The notes under the pieces are model-generated. The model ran no database searches. It saw only the letters and a list, made by a program, of their open reading frames with translations, and was not told the origin of the DNA. Below are positions 46,413 to 57,640 of a stretch of DNA of 64,000 nucleotides, one piece after another. Every line of letters begins with the position of its first letter. Position 1 is the first letter of the stretch. The translations under genes were made by a program, and so were the position numbers. This DNA comes from Daedaleopsis sinensis. Lineage: Eukaryota; Basidiomycota; Agaricomycetes; Polyporales; Polyporaceae. The stretch is from positions 496,001 to 560,000 of the forward strand of contig CM066305.1 in assembly GCA_033807695.1 (NCBI GenBank). Direction: 5' to 3'.

Positions 46413-46709
46413 CGCTGAATGGTGGCCGCATATATGCTCGATAGCCACACGTTGTCGTTGGGGATGAGGACAAGCTGTGGGGTAGACCGGTAGCTATTTT
46501 GATCAGGACGCACTCCGGCCAATCAATGACTTAGCCGCGAGGCTCGAGCTCAAAATCACGCGCATCTCGATCAACCTCCCCCGTGGGGCGTCTCACGCGT
46601 TGACGCCCACGGCCCATGAGATTCATGATACCCGGACGTCCTCACGTCTAGATCCTTGCTAAGTACTCTACGCTTTCCATCCTCCGACGCTCCTTTCAAC
46701 ACGATCATC
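46413..46709. promoter_or_regulatory. bidirectional promoter, TMEM135-like 2 / Pmp47-type carrier
   Basis: 297 bp separate the divergent start codons. The arrangement suggests shared control of two membrane proteins of likely peroxisomal function. No TATA element is obvious. Confidence 0.45.
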
Positions 46710-47984
46710 ATGAGTGACTCGGCTCTTCACGCGCTCGCAGGTGCAGCAGGCGGCATCGCGGCCATGTCTGCGACATAGTGAGCATTGTCTTTGCATTTGA
46801 CACCAGAAGCGTTGAGGATGGACGCGCATATAGCCCTCTCATCTTCTTGTCTACGCGCGCTGCTGTTGAGACTAAGAAGGAACACAAGGTGCGTCGCAGT
46901 ATGACTTTCCGGGCGGACGCGTTCTATCAAGCTCACAACTTGGACGGGCACGGTTCCACCCAGACAGTGTATGAAGCCGTCCTGGACATCATCAAGCGGG
47001 AGGGCGTTGTTGGTCTGTACAGTGGCTTGAGCTCAAGCTTGCTTGGCATAGCCATCACGAATGGGTACGTCGGCGAGCTCCCCCACCTCCACCTCCCGCT
47101 ACCGACCAAACGCGTACCATCTCTAGCGTGTACTACTACTTCTACGAGGGCACGCGCGACCTCATTCTCAAAGCACGCACGGGCAGCAAGGGTCTCAGCA
47201 CGCTCGAGTCCATGCTCGCGGGCCTCATTGCCGGGTCCGCGACGACGGTGATCAGCAACCCCATCTGGGTCGTGCAGACCACGCAGGCCGTGTACTCCAT
47301 GGACGCGGACAAGGCTGCCGCCTCGGGCACCGCCCAGCCGCAAGCTCAAGGCCCACCCGCCGCGCGCCCGGGCATCGTCCAGACCATCCAGCACATCCTC
47401 CGCAAGGACGGCCTGCTCGCGTTCTGGCGCGGACTCGGCCCGGCGCTCGTCCTGGTCATGAACCCGATCATTCAGTACACTGTGTTCGAGCAACTCAAGA
47501 ACTTCCTCGTCACCGGCCGCACGGCGAAGCTCCGCGCAGCCGGTGCCAAGAACGCGGTCGCGGTGCTCTCCGACTGGGACTACTTCTTCCTTGGCGCGCT
47601 TTCGAAGCTCGTCGCGACGTCGTCGACGTACCCGTATATGTGCGTACTGCCGTCACGGTGCGGGCGCGGCCAGGTCGCTGACGAGGCGTGTACTCTGCGC
47701 GGATAGTGTTGTGAAGAACCGGTTGCAGGCGGGGCAAGCGCATGCACAGCGGTACAAGTCTGCGCTGGACGGCGTGCTGACCATCCTCAAAGAGGAGGGT
47801 GTCGAGGGGCTGTACAAGGGTGTCGGCAGCAAGCTCACCCAGAGCGTGCTCACTGCGGCCATCCTGTTCGCAGGTCAGAAGCGGATCTATGAAATGATGA
47901 AGAAGGTGCGCTCACTCCGTATACCGCGTGAACGAGGCTGATGGCTGCTGCTACTAGGCGTTAACCCCAGTGCTTGTCAAATAG
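46710..47984 (+). CDS. ANT1: peroxisomal adenine nucleotide carrier (Pmp47/Ant1 type)
   Basis: Mitochondrial-carrier-family protein of the peroxisomal branch that exchanges ATP for AMP to support fatty-acid activation. Three carrier repeats are seen. Repeat 1: MSDSALHALAGAAGGIAAMS then TYPLIFLSTRAAVETKKEHK and VYEAVLDIIKREGVVGLYSG. Repeat 2: LESMLAGLIAGSATTVISNP then IWVVQTTQAVY and IQHILRKDGLLAFWRGLGPA. Repeat 3: YFFLGALSKLVATSSTYPY then VVKNRLQAGQAHAQRYKSAL and ILKEEGVEGLYKGVGSKL. The degenerate first signature (YPLIFLSTRA in place of PxDxxK) is characteristic of Pmp47/PMP34. The last short exon gives ALTPVLVK and TAG at 47982-47984. About 330 residues, five short introns. Confidence 0.9.
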
Positions 47985-50321
47985 CCTGGTGCTCTCTATC
48001 CTATACTTGCTAATACCATATACGTTCGCTTCTACTTCACTCCGAAGAGAATGTCCAGATTCTCACAGTGTCACAAATGACTTATAGGTTGACAGGTTCA
48101 ACTTGCTCAGGTGTTCAACTCACCCTCGTGCGTAAGACACCTGTCGAGTGAGTGCTGCGGTCCCTCTAGTACTACATGAACCATGGTGGTTACGAGTGTC
48201 TGTACGCCGAGAGGGAGTAGCACCTCAATCAGTCCAAGCCAGGTGGGGTGTGCGCAGCCTTCCGCTCCAACCACAACATGGACTTGGACAACACCGTGGT
48301 CCGTTACAGAGTATGGTTTCGGCTGCAGTGGACATCCTTTCGAAATCAATAACATGCAGCTGAAAGTGAAGATGTGAAGATGTAAGTCCCTTCGCATGAA
48401 TCATAAATAATGATCTACTATCATGCTCCCCACAGTCATGCGAAGTTTGAATAACCACTATTTAAATGAACTTTTCGCGCGAGTCTTACAGCTCGCTTGT
48501 AGAGTACAGATCCATTGCCAACCATTGTCCGAACACGACGTGGACGCCTATCGCCGCCTATTGATTACACCTCCCTTCCGAAATGCTTTGAATCGGCTGC
48601 TCCTATGTTATATTTACATGCATGCTGACTGACTGCATCCAGTGCCGAATAGATCACGAACCAAACTGCATAGGCTATGCATAGGCTGACAATCCGAACG
48701 CACGTTTAGAGACGGAAGCATCACACGATCCAGGCCGCTTCCTGTATCTTGTCTTTCTTTCCTAACCGTTCCGTGACCGGATCCGAAGCAGGTTGCAGTA
48801 TACGTAGTCTCAGTTCCGTAGGCGGGGATCTTTCCTTCACGGCCGTTGAGGTGAGCTCCTGAGATGCAGCGGAACATTTTAAATTGAGGTATCGAGTCGA
48901 CAAGTACTACTAGTGGCAGCATATCCGATGGATCCCATTCAACGGCAGTACCTCCGAATCCACGGGGCGGACTCCGCCGCGCAGGTGGTTTGCCGACCGT
49001 GTGCGGAGCCCCTTCGCAACAAAAGTGGATGAGATGAAATTTGTCGTCTTCATCACCCCAAGGTCAATCAGGGATTAGCGAGTGTTAAGGAGAGAAAGGT
49101 GAATCCTCATCGAGCAGAGAATTGCACATTGCAACTCACGAGACTGGAAACGAGTTGGAGTTAGCTATCCAGCCGTGGTCGGTTGTGGACAGACCCATGA
49201 CAGGTGACTTGGTCGAAGCAAGGTTGAAGCTTGAAGGCCGCACTTGGCGCGTAGGTAGTAGCGGTTCTCATGTGCGCGAGGGTACCGGTCGAACTGTATC
49301 AGACACGGCTGCTTTCACGCCGGCATGGATGGCGCGTATCTAGGTTCGGGCGACGATGCAGCGATACGCGCATGGTGCATGTCTTGCTAGATTCTGTGCT
49401 TGGATGTATGATTGTACTGTTCCCCTGCGACGGCAAGCACACGGCCGTGAGCTGCTACTGTACTGAATGGGGAGTACTTCATATGTGAATGAAGGCCGCA
49501 GCACGGCGTGACATCCCATCGCGCACGAACGCCGCATCAAGAACTTGCAGAAGCAATTGCAATTGACCATAGCACGATCTATCAAAGTCAGCGGCACGCA
49601 TCACGGTAGAACAATCACACGTGTCCAACGCGGTCGCAATCACCGACGGCGACAGGGGATAGCACAACACCGTTGTCCATTGCGGTATGTATGCGTACGC
49701 GCGACCTAGAGCTGGATAGAGGGGACGACTATGAACACACTAGTGGGAGACTGATACCTGCAGAAAGAAACACATCGCGGGCCCGCGCCCAGCCAGATGC
49801 TGCATCACAATAATGCATAAATAATCACAACGCCAACCAGCCCAAGCACGCGGCTCGCGGCCACAGCACTGCGGCGCAGGCACCGCCAGACATTATTCAA
49901 AACACCGGAGATATAAACAAGCGCACACCGGGCGCACGCGCACGCGCACGCGGTGGGCGGAAGAAGAGGAAGAGGATGGGGGTTGTACGACATGCGGGTA
50001 CGTGGAAGGAGAAAGCACGGGAACGGGAAGTAGGGCTGGTAGCTACGAAAAAATAGACAAACGATAAGATAATACGTCAATCGAATCTAGACATGCAGAA
50101 CGGGACACACGTACGGGACTATAGTCGGGAACGGGGTGAGAGAGCGACAGCCGATTTATGGAGAGTCTTTCCCGGGTCAACCAGGCCAGAGAGTCAGTCC
50201 AAACCACGGGCGATCGGGAGGGAGGGCGAGGGGAGAGAGGGAGGGGGAGGGCGGCGTCACATCGTTGTCTTCCAATACACATACTCATACACCACGCTCG
50301 TACCTGCACATATGCAGGTCA
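47985..50321. other. 2.3-kb gene-poor stretch
   Basis: The largest space without a recognised gene, between the 3' ends of the carrier (+) and the Opy2-like gene (-). ORFs are short and give no family. A short CG/AC-rich microsatellite (gcgcacgcgcacgcgcac) lies near 49930. A fast-evolving small secreted protein with several introns could be hidden here, but I cannot support one. Confidence 0.4.
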
Positions 50322-52356
50322 TCACGACCGGCGAGGGACGGGCGGGACAGGTGTCTTGTCAAAGCCCAGGGGGTACGACGACAGGTCGCTCGTGAGCGCG
50401 AGGGTGTCCAGGCTGGCACGCTTCCGCTGGCTGCTCGTGTCGCTGCTGCCGCTGAACGCCGATGGTGCGGTGGAGGTCGCTGACTCGGGCTGAGCACCGG
50501 AGTCGATCTGGAAGGGGAAGGAGCCGAGGCCATTGCTCACGGTCGAGCTCTGAGATGCGACGCTCATACCCAATACCTTGCGGTTGGGGGGTGCGAGTAC
50601 AGACAGCGTGCTGGATGACGAGGCAGACGCACGAGCGCGGTTGACCATCTCCCTCGCAGACTGCGTCTGCGAGTGGTCTTCCGGCGCATTGGCGAACGAT
50701 TGCTGAGTAAGAGGGGAACGGGGAGGTGTGCGCGGGGGCAGGTTCGAGATAGGCGACGGGGGCACGAAGGGGAAGCTCTCGAGGATCGAATCGGCCGCCG
50801 TCATAACCGACGACATGGAGATACGCTTGCCCGACTCAGCGTTGAGCTCCTTCAGCGCACGCGCCTGTTGGGCCTCGAGCGCACCGGCAGAGCTGCTGGC
50901 ACCAGTTTGGATAGCAGCGCTGTTGTTAACAAGTGGCGAGACAAGTTTCGCGCTCGTCAATCGGTACGGCGTACGAGGGGTGCTCAGAGCGGCGCTGACA
51001 GGCGTCTGCGGCATGTGAGGGATCTGGTCGAGACCGAGGTGCACACGCCGTGCGTTACTGATGTCAGCGACGATGGCCGAGGCTTGGGTGTAAACACTAG
51101 CAGGACGGTCGTTATCCGACAAGCCGTACAAAAGCGCAGGGTCCTCCTGGAGCCAGTCAGCACCGGAGACTGCGCGGGAGTCCCGCGCGTACGTCGGCTC
51201 AGGGGTGCCGAACGTGGTGGAGGAGGGTGCGGGGGATCCTTGGCTGCGGCTGTATGGCGAGTTGGTGTCAGAGAAGGGGTTTGTCGACACCATGATCTCC
51301 TGGTCCTCGTCCGCCTCATGCATGACATCGGCCGGCCCGAAACTGGAAGCCGCAAGCGGGGACCGCGCAGGCTTAGACAGAGTGGAAGACCGGCTGAGGC
51401 TCTCACTGGACGGAGCACTAAGAACCTGCGCCTTAGCAACCCCAACGACCTGCTTGACGGTCCCACGCGTGGGTGTAACGATTACGGAAGTCTCCAAGAA
51501 GTCGCTGGTGAAGCTCCCCGTAGTCATGTACGACATGCGGTTCGCCTGCGAGTGAAGGCCGTGAGGATTCAACGAGTCGTTAGATACGTTGACGTGGTCC
51601 AAGTTGACTCCTGTGCTCGTCGTCGAGGGAGCGGGACGGTCGTGGGATTCTGAAGAATTCGAACGAGATCCAACGGTGCCCGGAGGAACGAGAGCTATAG
51701 GGATAACGTTGGACTGAGTGCCTGTCGACGTCGTCTGGATGGAATGGTTGTCTTCGAACGGATTGGAATGGACCGATGCACCCGAGGAATGACCCACGTC
51801 GGAAGCAGCGGGGTCGAGATTGATCGTACCGTGAATGGTACCAGAGTAAATTCTGACATTGTTAAGTTGTGGAGGAGGCGAGTTGGGTTTTTCATTGGGA
51901 TCGGGCCTGTTGAGGACGTCCTCTGCGCGTGCTGGCACATCGGACTTGCCCTCTTGTTCTGAGGCAGTGCTCTGGCTCATCAGGCGCTGACGCCTGCGGT
52001 ACCAGAAGTAGGCGGCCACTGTCCCAGCGAGGACGAGGATGGTAACGACAACTGCAGCGGCAACTGCACCCTTACTGACGCCTCCTGAAGAAGAGGAGGC
52101 ATCATCGTTCGAAATGCAGGACATGTAGGGACACTGGTCGCAGTTTCTGAGGAGTGCGGTCGCCACATGTTGAGATAAGGCAGAAGGGGCAAGATGTGCG
52201 CAACACGTACCGGTTGATAAGGACACATTGCTGGTTGAATCCACAATCACAGCTGGGGTGAAGGTTGGTGCAGATAAGACAGCCATTGGCGTCGCGGGTG
52301 CCGTTCGCGCCGCTCGTCTGACGAGGAATGTGGTGGTTGAGGGCGCCGACGAGCAT
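50322..52356 (-). CDS. OPY2: Opy2-like membrane anchor protein
   Basis: Single-pass plasma-membrane protein; in yeast Opy2 recruits Ste50 to the membrane for HOG and related MAPK signalling. The start at 52356 gives MLVGALNHHIPRQTSGANGT. The short external part is Cys-rich: GCLICTNLHPSCDCGFNQQC, then after one intron NCDQCPYMSCISNDD. These C-x2-C/CPxC spacings match the Opy2 N-terminal domain. The membrane span is AVAAAVVVTILVLAGTVAAY followed by basic FWYRRRQR (stop-transfer). The cytoplasmic region (about 500 residues) is Ser/Thr/Pro-rich and disordered with SP/TP sites; it ends FDKTPVPPVPRRS, a possible SH3 ligand. There is no obvious signal peptide, fitting type III topology. Ste50-binding motifs were not identified. 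Confidence 0.82.
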
Positions 52357-52835
52357 AGTGGGAAGACTGATAGAGAGACGAAAAGAGCGTGAGGGTTACA
52401 GAAAGAGAAGGAGAACGCGCCCTGCGTTGGCCAGCACGTTGCAAAGAACGTCGACAAGAAGAACGGCGACGACGGCGACGGCGTTGGGACTCGGAGAGAT
52501 GGCGGTCGACGGGAGCGCAGCAAGCTCCTTACTTACCTTCCCATTTGTCACACCCGTCTCCAGTCACACCATCAGGTTCCTGTCACACCGCTACCCACGA
52601 TCCCCGGCTAACGAGCCTAGACCGTGTGTCACAGATCCCACCCGGAGCGATGAATTCAACAACTTCCGAATGCGAAACGTGTAGGTTATTCTAGGGTCAA
52701 TTTCTGTGTTGAACAATCTGATGCTTGTGTTGAACAATACAGTGAGTGTGTACTATCGATACAATCCTATGCAATCTCCAGGTTGAACATGAAGATGAGG
52801 TCCCAGCAGTGGCAGTCAGTGGCAGTCCCAATCAT
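52357..52835. other. intergenic, Opy2 upstream / CAF16 downstream
   Basis: About 480 bp between two minus-strand genes. A 13-bp word, tgtgttgaacaat, occurs at 52705-52717 and 52726-52738. No gene is supported. Confidence 0.4.
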
Positions 52836-54395
52836 CTAGTGGCTGTAGTCGTATCTGCAGTAAGATGTCAGTCACGATTCTGCTCAGCACGATCTGATGG
52901 CTTACTTCTTGTAGAAGGTTTCTGAATCACTTGGAACCTGTCCAAGATTCCGCGGTCAACAAATTTTAAACGGACATGACACTAGTAGACACTAGTCCAT
53001 CAGCTTCGGAATTCCTGTTGATGCTCACCTGTTCAGTCCGTGCGCCTCTGCGCTTCCGCCCGTCCGCCTCCAACAGCTTCCTACGTTCGCGATCTTCTTT
53101 CAACCACTGTAATGCCACGGTGTAGAGGGTAGGGTTGAGCCCTAGGTCTACAGATGTGACACCCGTGGTCACGCCAATGAGCGGCCACGGCGTCGGCTCC
53201 ATCAAGAATGTGCCGAGGTGCATGTGGGCGACATGCGTGGGGAAGTGGTTGAGCCCATCGAAAATATGTGTGGCATCTAGGGTAGCATGAGCAGGGCAGT
53301 GCGTGGGTGGATAAGCGCAGACACTCACAAAGTATAGTCGCGCCTCGGGTCTCTGAGTCTTCCTTGAGGAATGTCAATAGGTCATCTCGAACGAGGACAT
53401 CCAAGTCCACGGTGACCTGTCATAGTACACGGCAAAGTCAGTTACACCATATACACGTCGTATGATTGTCTAGTATTAGCGCGATGTTTATAGATATCAA
53501 ACGCTATGCATTGCGATAGCATTGAAGAGACACGGTGTTCCGATGCCGAACGAAACAGTGTCAAGCACACATGATGTTAGGATTCGATCCCGAGCGCCCT
53601 GTGCGGCACCGATTATAAGCGCAGCATCAGTCCAGGTGAGATGCTCGCCGTCGCGCTATAAACTGCGCATACACTTGATATTGCATACATGCATATCTCG
53701 TGCAACACTTGACACGCTTCGCGAGAAGCAAGCCACAGGTGACACGAAAACGCACCTCATCCAGAAGCAAAACATCCCAGTTTCCCATCAAGCCCATACA
53801 CAACTGAACGCGGCGACGCTCTCCATCGGATATTTGGTGCATGTGCCAGTCGAGGTCGACATCAAGGATGTCAAGAAGGCGGTCCCGCCGTTCCTTGTAC
53901 CGGTACCCGCCGACCGAGTTGAGGAAATCTGAAACGATGATATCACCGCGAACGACGGGGTTCATGGCCCTAAACGCATTTCAAACGCATTGTCAGCGCG
54001 TGCACATGACGCCGTAAAGGCTGGGGTGGGTATATGAGCTCTCAGGATGTGTCGCGTACCATTCTGTCCCAAGAAATGTAATACCGAGTGGAGTGTTGCG
54101 AAACACGTCTCTGCCTTTGATTCGGACGTCCGCACCGGATATGAGACGTTTGCCCGCAAGGATCTGCAGGAGTGTCGACTTCCCGGCTTGAGGGTTAATA
54201 TTTATGTGAGTTCATAGGTACTTTGAAAAGCTAGCTTGTGGGTGACTCACCTCCATTGGCACCCACGAGGATCGTCCTAGATCCTTTCGGCAGGTGGACA
54301 CTGACGTTTGACAAAGACGGCGGTGCACCAGAGTTGTGCAAATAAGTGAGGTCGTCGATAGAGATCTCATACGCGGGCGTAGGTAGGTCTGTCAT
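52836..54395 (-). CDS. CAF16: CAF16-like ABC ATPase
   Basis: Soluble single ABC domain protein; yeast Caf16 associates with the CCR4-NOT complex. The start at 54395 gives [20 protein letters not shown]. Seen after splicing: [20 protein letters not shown] (Walker A GANGAGKST), [40 protein letters not shown], the signature [11 protein letters not shown] (variant of LSGGQ), Walker [15 protein letters not shown], and H-loop [14 protein letters not shown]. The C-terminal extension [16 protein letters not shown] is typical of this family; TAG at 52838-52836. No membrane spans. Introns about 50-100 bp. It shares a 454-bp divergent promoter with the AIR gene, another RNA-metabolism protein. Confidence 0.92.
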
Positions 54396-54849
54396 TTTTA
54401 CAACTCCTGTCGCGGTCGACTATAGGTCGTAGAGCCTTAGGATAATGCCTCGCGTGCGGTCTCTAGCCGGTCGTCTTGCCACGTACGTAGTTTTGGGACA
54501 AGGGCGAATTACTGGAGAATTAATCAGATGTTTGTTAAAGGGAGTTTTTGAGCGAGTGGAATCAGTGTCACCAATGCGACCGAGTCCTTGTGGAAGTACT
54601 GTTGTGGTAGTCGTTGTACAAGCCTACATTAATGATGGCGGAATCCGAAGGCCCGCGGGTATTGCCGGCCTAGTGGATCTGAGATCTCTTTGACGCATTT
54701 GGCCTGAGCGAACTGAACTTTGCTTCCAACTTCCGAATCCTTGCCTCCTACGCTAGTCCTACCGCAGTAACCTGCAACCCTCGTACATCATCCTTTCTCT
54801 GCGCCATCGGCATATGACCATCAATCTCTGACCAAGGCCACCGGCACAC
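54396..54849. promoter_or_regulatory. bidirectional promoter, CAF16 / AIR
   Basis: 454 bp between divergent start codons. It contains an unsupported short plus-strand ORF (54445-54693). The AIR side is CT-rich (catcatcctttctctgcgcc). Confidence 0.4.
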
Positions 54850-57129
54850 ATGTCAACACAAGACAGTAGCCATCTCGAAATTATCGACCTCACTGAACCG
54901 GATGTCATCGAACTCGACTCCGACGGCGAAGTTGTCGGTCACGACCTTGTCGTTACTGTTGATGGTAGCGAGGGCCAGCTGAAGAAAAAGCGTAGAAAAC
55001 GCAAGAAGAAGTCTTCGGCGACCAATTCTGCTGCCCAACCCGACGCGGTCGATGGCTCTGCAGCGGTCTCCCAGCCACCCGCTTCACCCCCCGGCGCAGG
55101 CGACAGGGCGCAACCAAACGGAACCACGGGAGATAGTGGAGGAAATGTGGAGAAGAAGAGCCTCATCGACCGACTGACGGAATCTAGACATGAGGAGCCG
55201 GAGCGGCGAGGAGGAAAGAGGGATAGAGAGCGGACGCGCGGCCAGGGACGTGATTCCGAGCGAGAACGAGGCAGGTATAGTGACCGGGGACGGGACTATG
55301 GCGGGGGTCGACATGGAGAGCGGGAACGCAGGAAGAGTAGATCGCCTCGACACGACCGCGAGAGGGAGAGAGAACGTGAAGCCGACCATGGTCGCAGACG
55401 GTCCCGGTCCCGCGAGCGGAAACGCGACCACGACCGGCGGAAACGAAGCAGGACACCACCAGATGAGGCACCGTTGTTCTTCGAGGATGCTCAACCGGCC
55501 GAAATACCAGCAGCGTTGAAACCACCGGAGAACACTGCAGGTCCTTCTAAATTGACCGCTCCAGTTTCGACGAACTCCAACCCAGAACCTTCTGCCGCAC
55601 CCGGTCTTCTGCTCCCTACCCATGTTTCTATAGCCGAAGGAGGAGAGGCTTCGGATGAAAGCCCGCTACACGTTCCAACGCCAGAGGGTTCAGATGACGA
55701 TGACGATTACATCGACTATCTGGATTACGATGACGACCGACGAGTACGTCTTGTCCACTTCCGTGTGAGGGTCCATTTGTAACTCTATCATTGTCACAGG
55801 CACGCGGGATGATCAGATATTGGGAGCTAGAGAAGTTCGCAGCCGAAGAAACACGCGCCTCAAAACCCTCGCGATCTGTCTGCAAGAAATGTGGGGCAGA
55901 GGGCGAGCACAAAACCAACGAATGCACTGTGCTCATCGTGAGTACAATCATTTCGTGCTGACCGAGCGCATCTGACCACATTACTGATTGTCAGTGCTTA
56001 ACATGTGGCGCTCGAGATGAGCACTTAACCCGCAGCTGTCCCATAAGCAAGGTGTGCTTTACGTGTGGCATGAAGGGTCATATCAACAAGGTAGAATACT
56101 CTGCATATATGCGAACCCTGTACATGAGAATTGACCGGCTTGTTCAGACATGTCCGAATCGGGGGAAGAACGGCGCATACTACTCGTCTCACGACTGCGA
56201 CAGATGCGGTGCTCGCACCCATCAGACCAATGTGAGCAATACAGCGATATCAGCATATCGATCACCATATGACTGAGTGGTTGTTTAGGAGTGTCCCACT
56301 CTGTGGCGCATCTACAGATATGTCGAAGATGAGGTTCGGCAAGAGATTATTCGCGACCGCGAGGGAAAACGCCTGCTCGCCTTCGGCGAAGGCGGCGAAG
56401 GTTACATCGCGACAGACGAATGGTGCTATAATTGCGGTGAAAGCGGCCATCTTGGCGATGTAGGTTCACATGCTGTGCATTTCTTCTAGCCCTTCTGACC
56501 CTTCACGGCAGGACTGTACAGGGCTCTCGCACCACAACGACTTTCCGAGCGAGCACTCTGCTTTCAGCCTGTACAACATCCTCTCTGGTCCGTTTTCGTC
56601 CGAAGCCTCGCTGCCTTCCAAGCGTCCGCCGCGTGACTGGGAAACCGCTTCGGCGTTCACAGACGGCTTTGGCACCACGTTGCCGATGGAAGTCGGGCGA
56701 CAGGGCCGCCGAAAGGAACGCGAGCGGCAGGCACGTGCGCTCGAGAAGATGGAAGACGACGCAGACGATTGGTTCGGCGCGGCACGGTCCAGAGGCGGAG
56801 GCGGAGACAAGAGGCCCACGGGGCGTGGTGGTGGCCGCGGGGGACTGAAAGCTAACGGAAGCGGCGGCGGAAAGCACATCAAGTTCAACTTCTCGTCGAC
56901 GGGCGGCGACCGCGATGCAAAGCGACGGCGCCTGGACTTGGACGACCTCCCGGGACCGTCAAGAGAGACGGACTCGTTGCACATCCGCGGCGCGGCGCGG
57001 AAGCCAAGCTATAACTCAGCGACTTCGCGAGACCGTCGCGACCGCTATAGTGACCGGGATCGAGACCGCGACCGAGACCGTGACCGCGAGCCCCAGCGGG
57101 GACCACGGTACAGGGGAGGTTACAGGTGA
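54850..57129 (+). CDS. AIR2: TRAMP-complex zinc-knuckle protein (Air1/Air2-like)
   Basis: RNA-binding subunit of the TRAMP polyadenylation complex that feeds RNAs to the nuclear exosome. Five CCHC knuckles are seen across short introns: CKKCGAEGEHKTNEC, CLTCGARDEHLTRSC, CFTCGMKGHINKTC, CDRCGARTHQTNEC and CYNCGESGHLGDDC. Between knuckles 4 and 5 lies PTLWRIYRYVEDEVRQEIIR, the conserved linker that contacts the poly(A) polymerase in yeast. The N-terminal ~300 residues are unusual: a start with LEIIDLTEPDVIELDSDGE (SUMO-interaction-like), a Lys/Arg patch, and a long Arg/Asp/Glu/Ser region like splicing-factor RS domains. The C terminus is again Arg/Asp/Gly-rich (DRDRDRDRDRE, RGGGRGG). Start 54850, stop 57127-57129, about 670 residues. 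Confidence 0.9.
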
Positions 57130-57640
57130 TGTGTCCTTCCTACATGTTGCATACCCTTCACAGGCCCAGGAGGGTCATCCTATGTTGTTGTGATATTGTG
57201 TATTGTCCATTCGTCTCCCTGTTGTCTCATTCTCGAAATTTTGATCACGTTGGTTGTAGGATCACCCCGAGTGCATAAGTATGTATGTACGTACATAACT
57301 ACTCTGGGAGGGTATACGTAGTAGACCGGTAGCCGAGATCAAATTGTTCAGTTGTTTGATCCATTCAATGCTATTGGTAATGCTTAATAGAACCTTACTT
57401 GATGAAGCTTATTAAGCTCCTTAAGTACAAGTATATCGGAGTGTTCAAAGTCAGTAATGTGCACTTGAGACCCCGCTAGCAGCTCGCCCAATCGGGGTTT
57501 CGACTGGATGAAGTCCTCTGACGTAAGCAGGGTAATGATACTGGGCGCCTGCGCTAGGCATTCAGCTGCAGCGGCTTCCGTGCTCTCAACTGAGCTCCGT
57601 ATTCGTTTCTTCGCTCGACCATCTCATCTTGCGCATCGCG
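57130..57640. other. intergenic AIR / E2 gene
   Basis: 510 bp between two plus-strand genes; AT-richer than its surroundings, with gtatgtatgtacgtac near 57281. It should contain the AIR 3' UTR and the E2 promoter. No further feature is recognised. Confidence 0.4.

Noticed and set aside
49919..49952. CG/AC-rich simple repeat as origin or Z-DNA regulatory site
   Set aside because: Too short, and no supporting context beyond composition.
50322..52523. 733-codon ORF as the full Opy2-like protein
   Set aside because: It reads through the intron that separates the two cysteine-rich segments; splicing to the start at 52356 restores the Opy2 Cys pattern.
53575..53600. tRNA T-arm-like sequence (ggattcgatccc)
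   Set aside because: The flanking bases do not form a T-stem, and no acceptor, D or anticodon arm can be drawn.
54445..54693. 82-codon plus-strand ORF between CAF16 and AIR
   Set aside because: Low-complexity valine run, no family, and lies in a divergent promoter.
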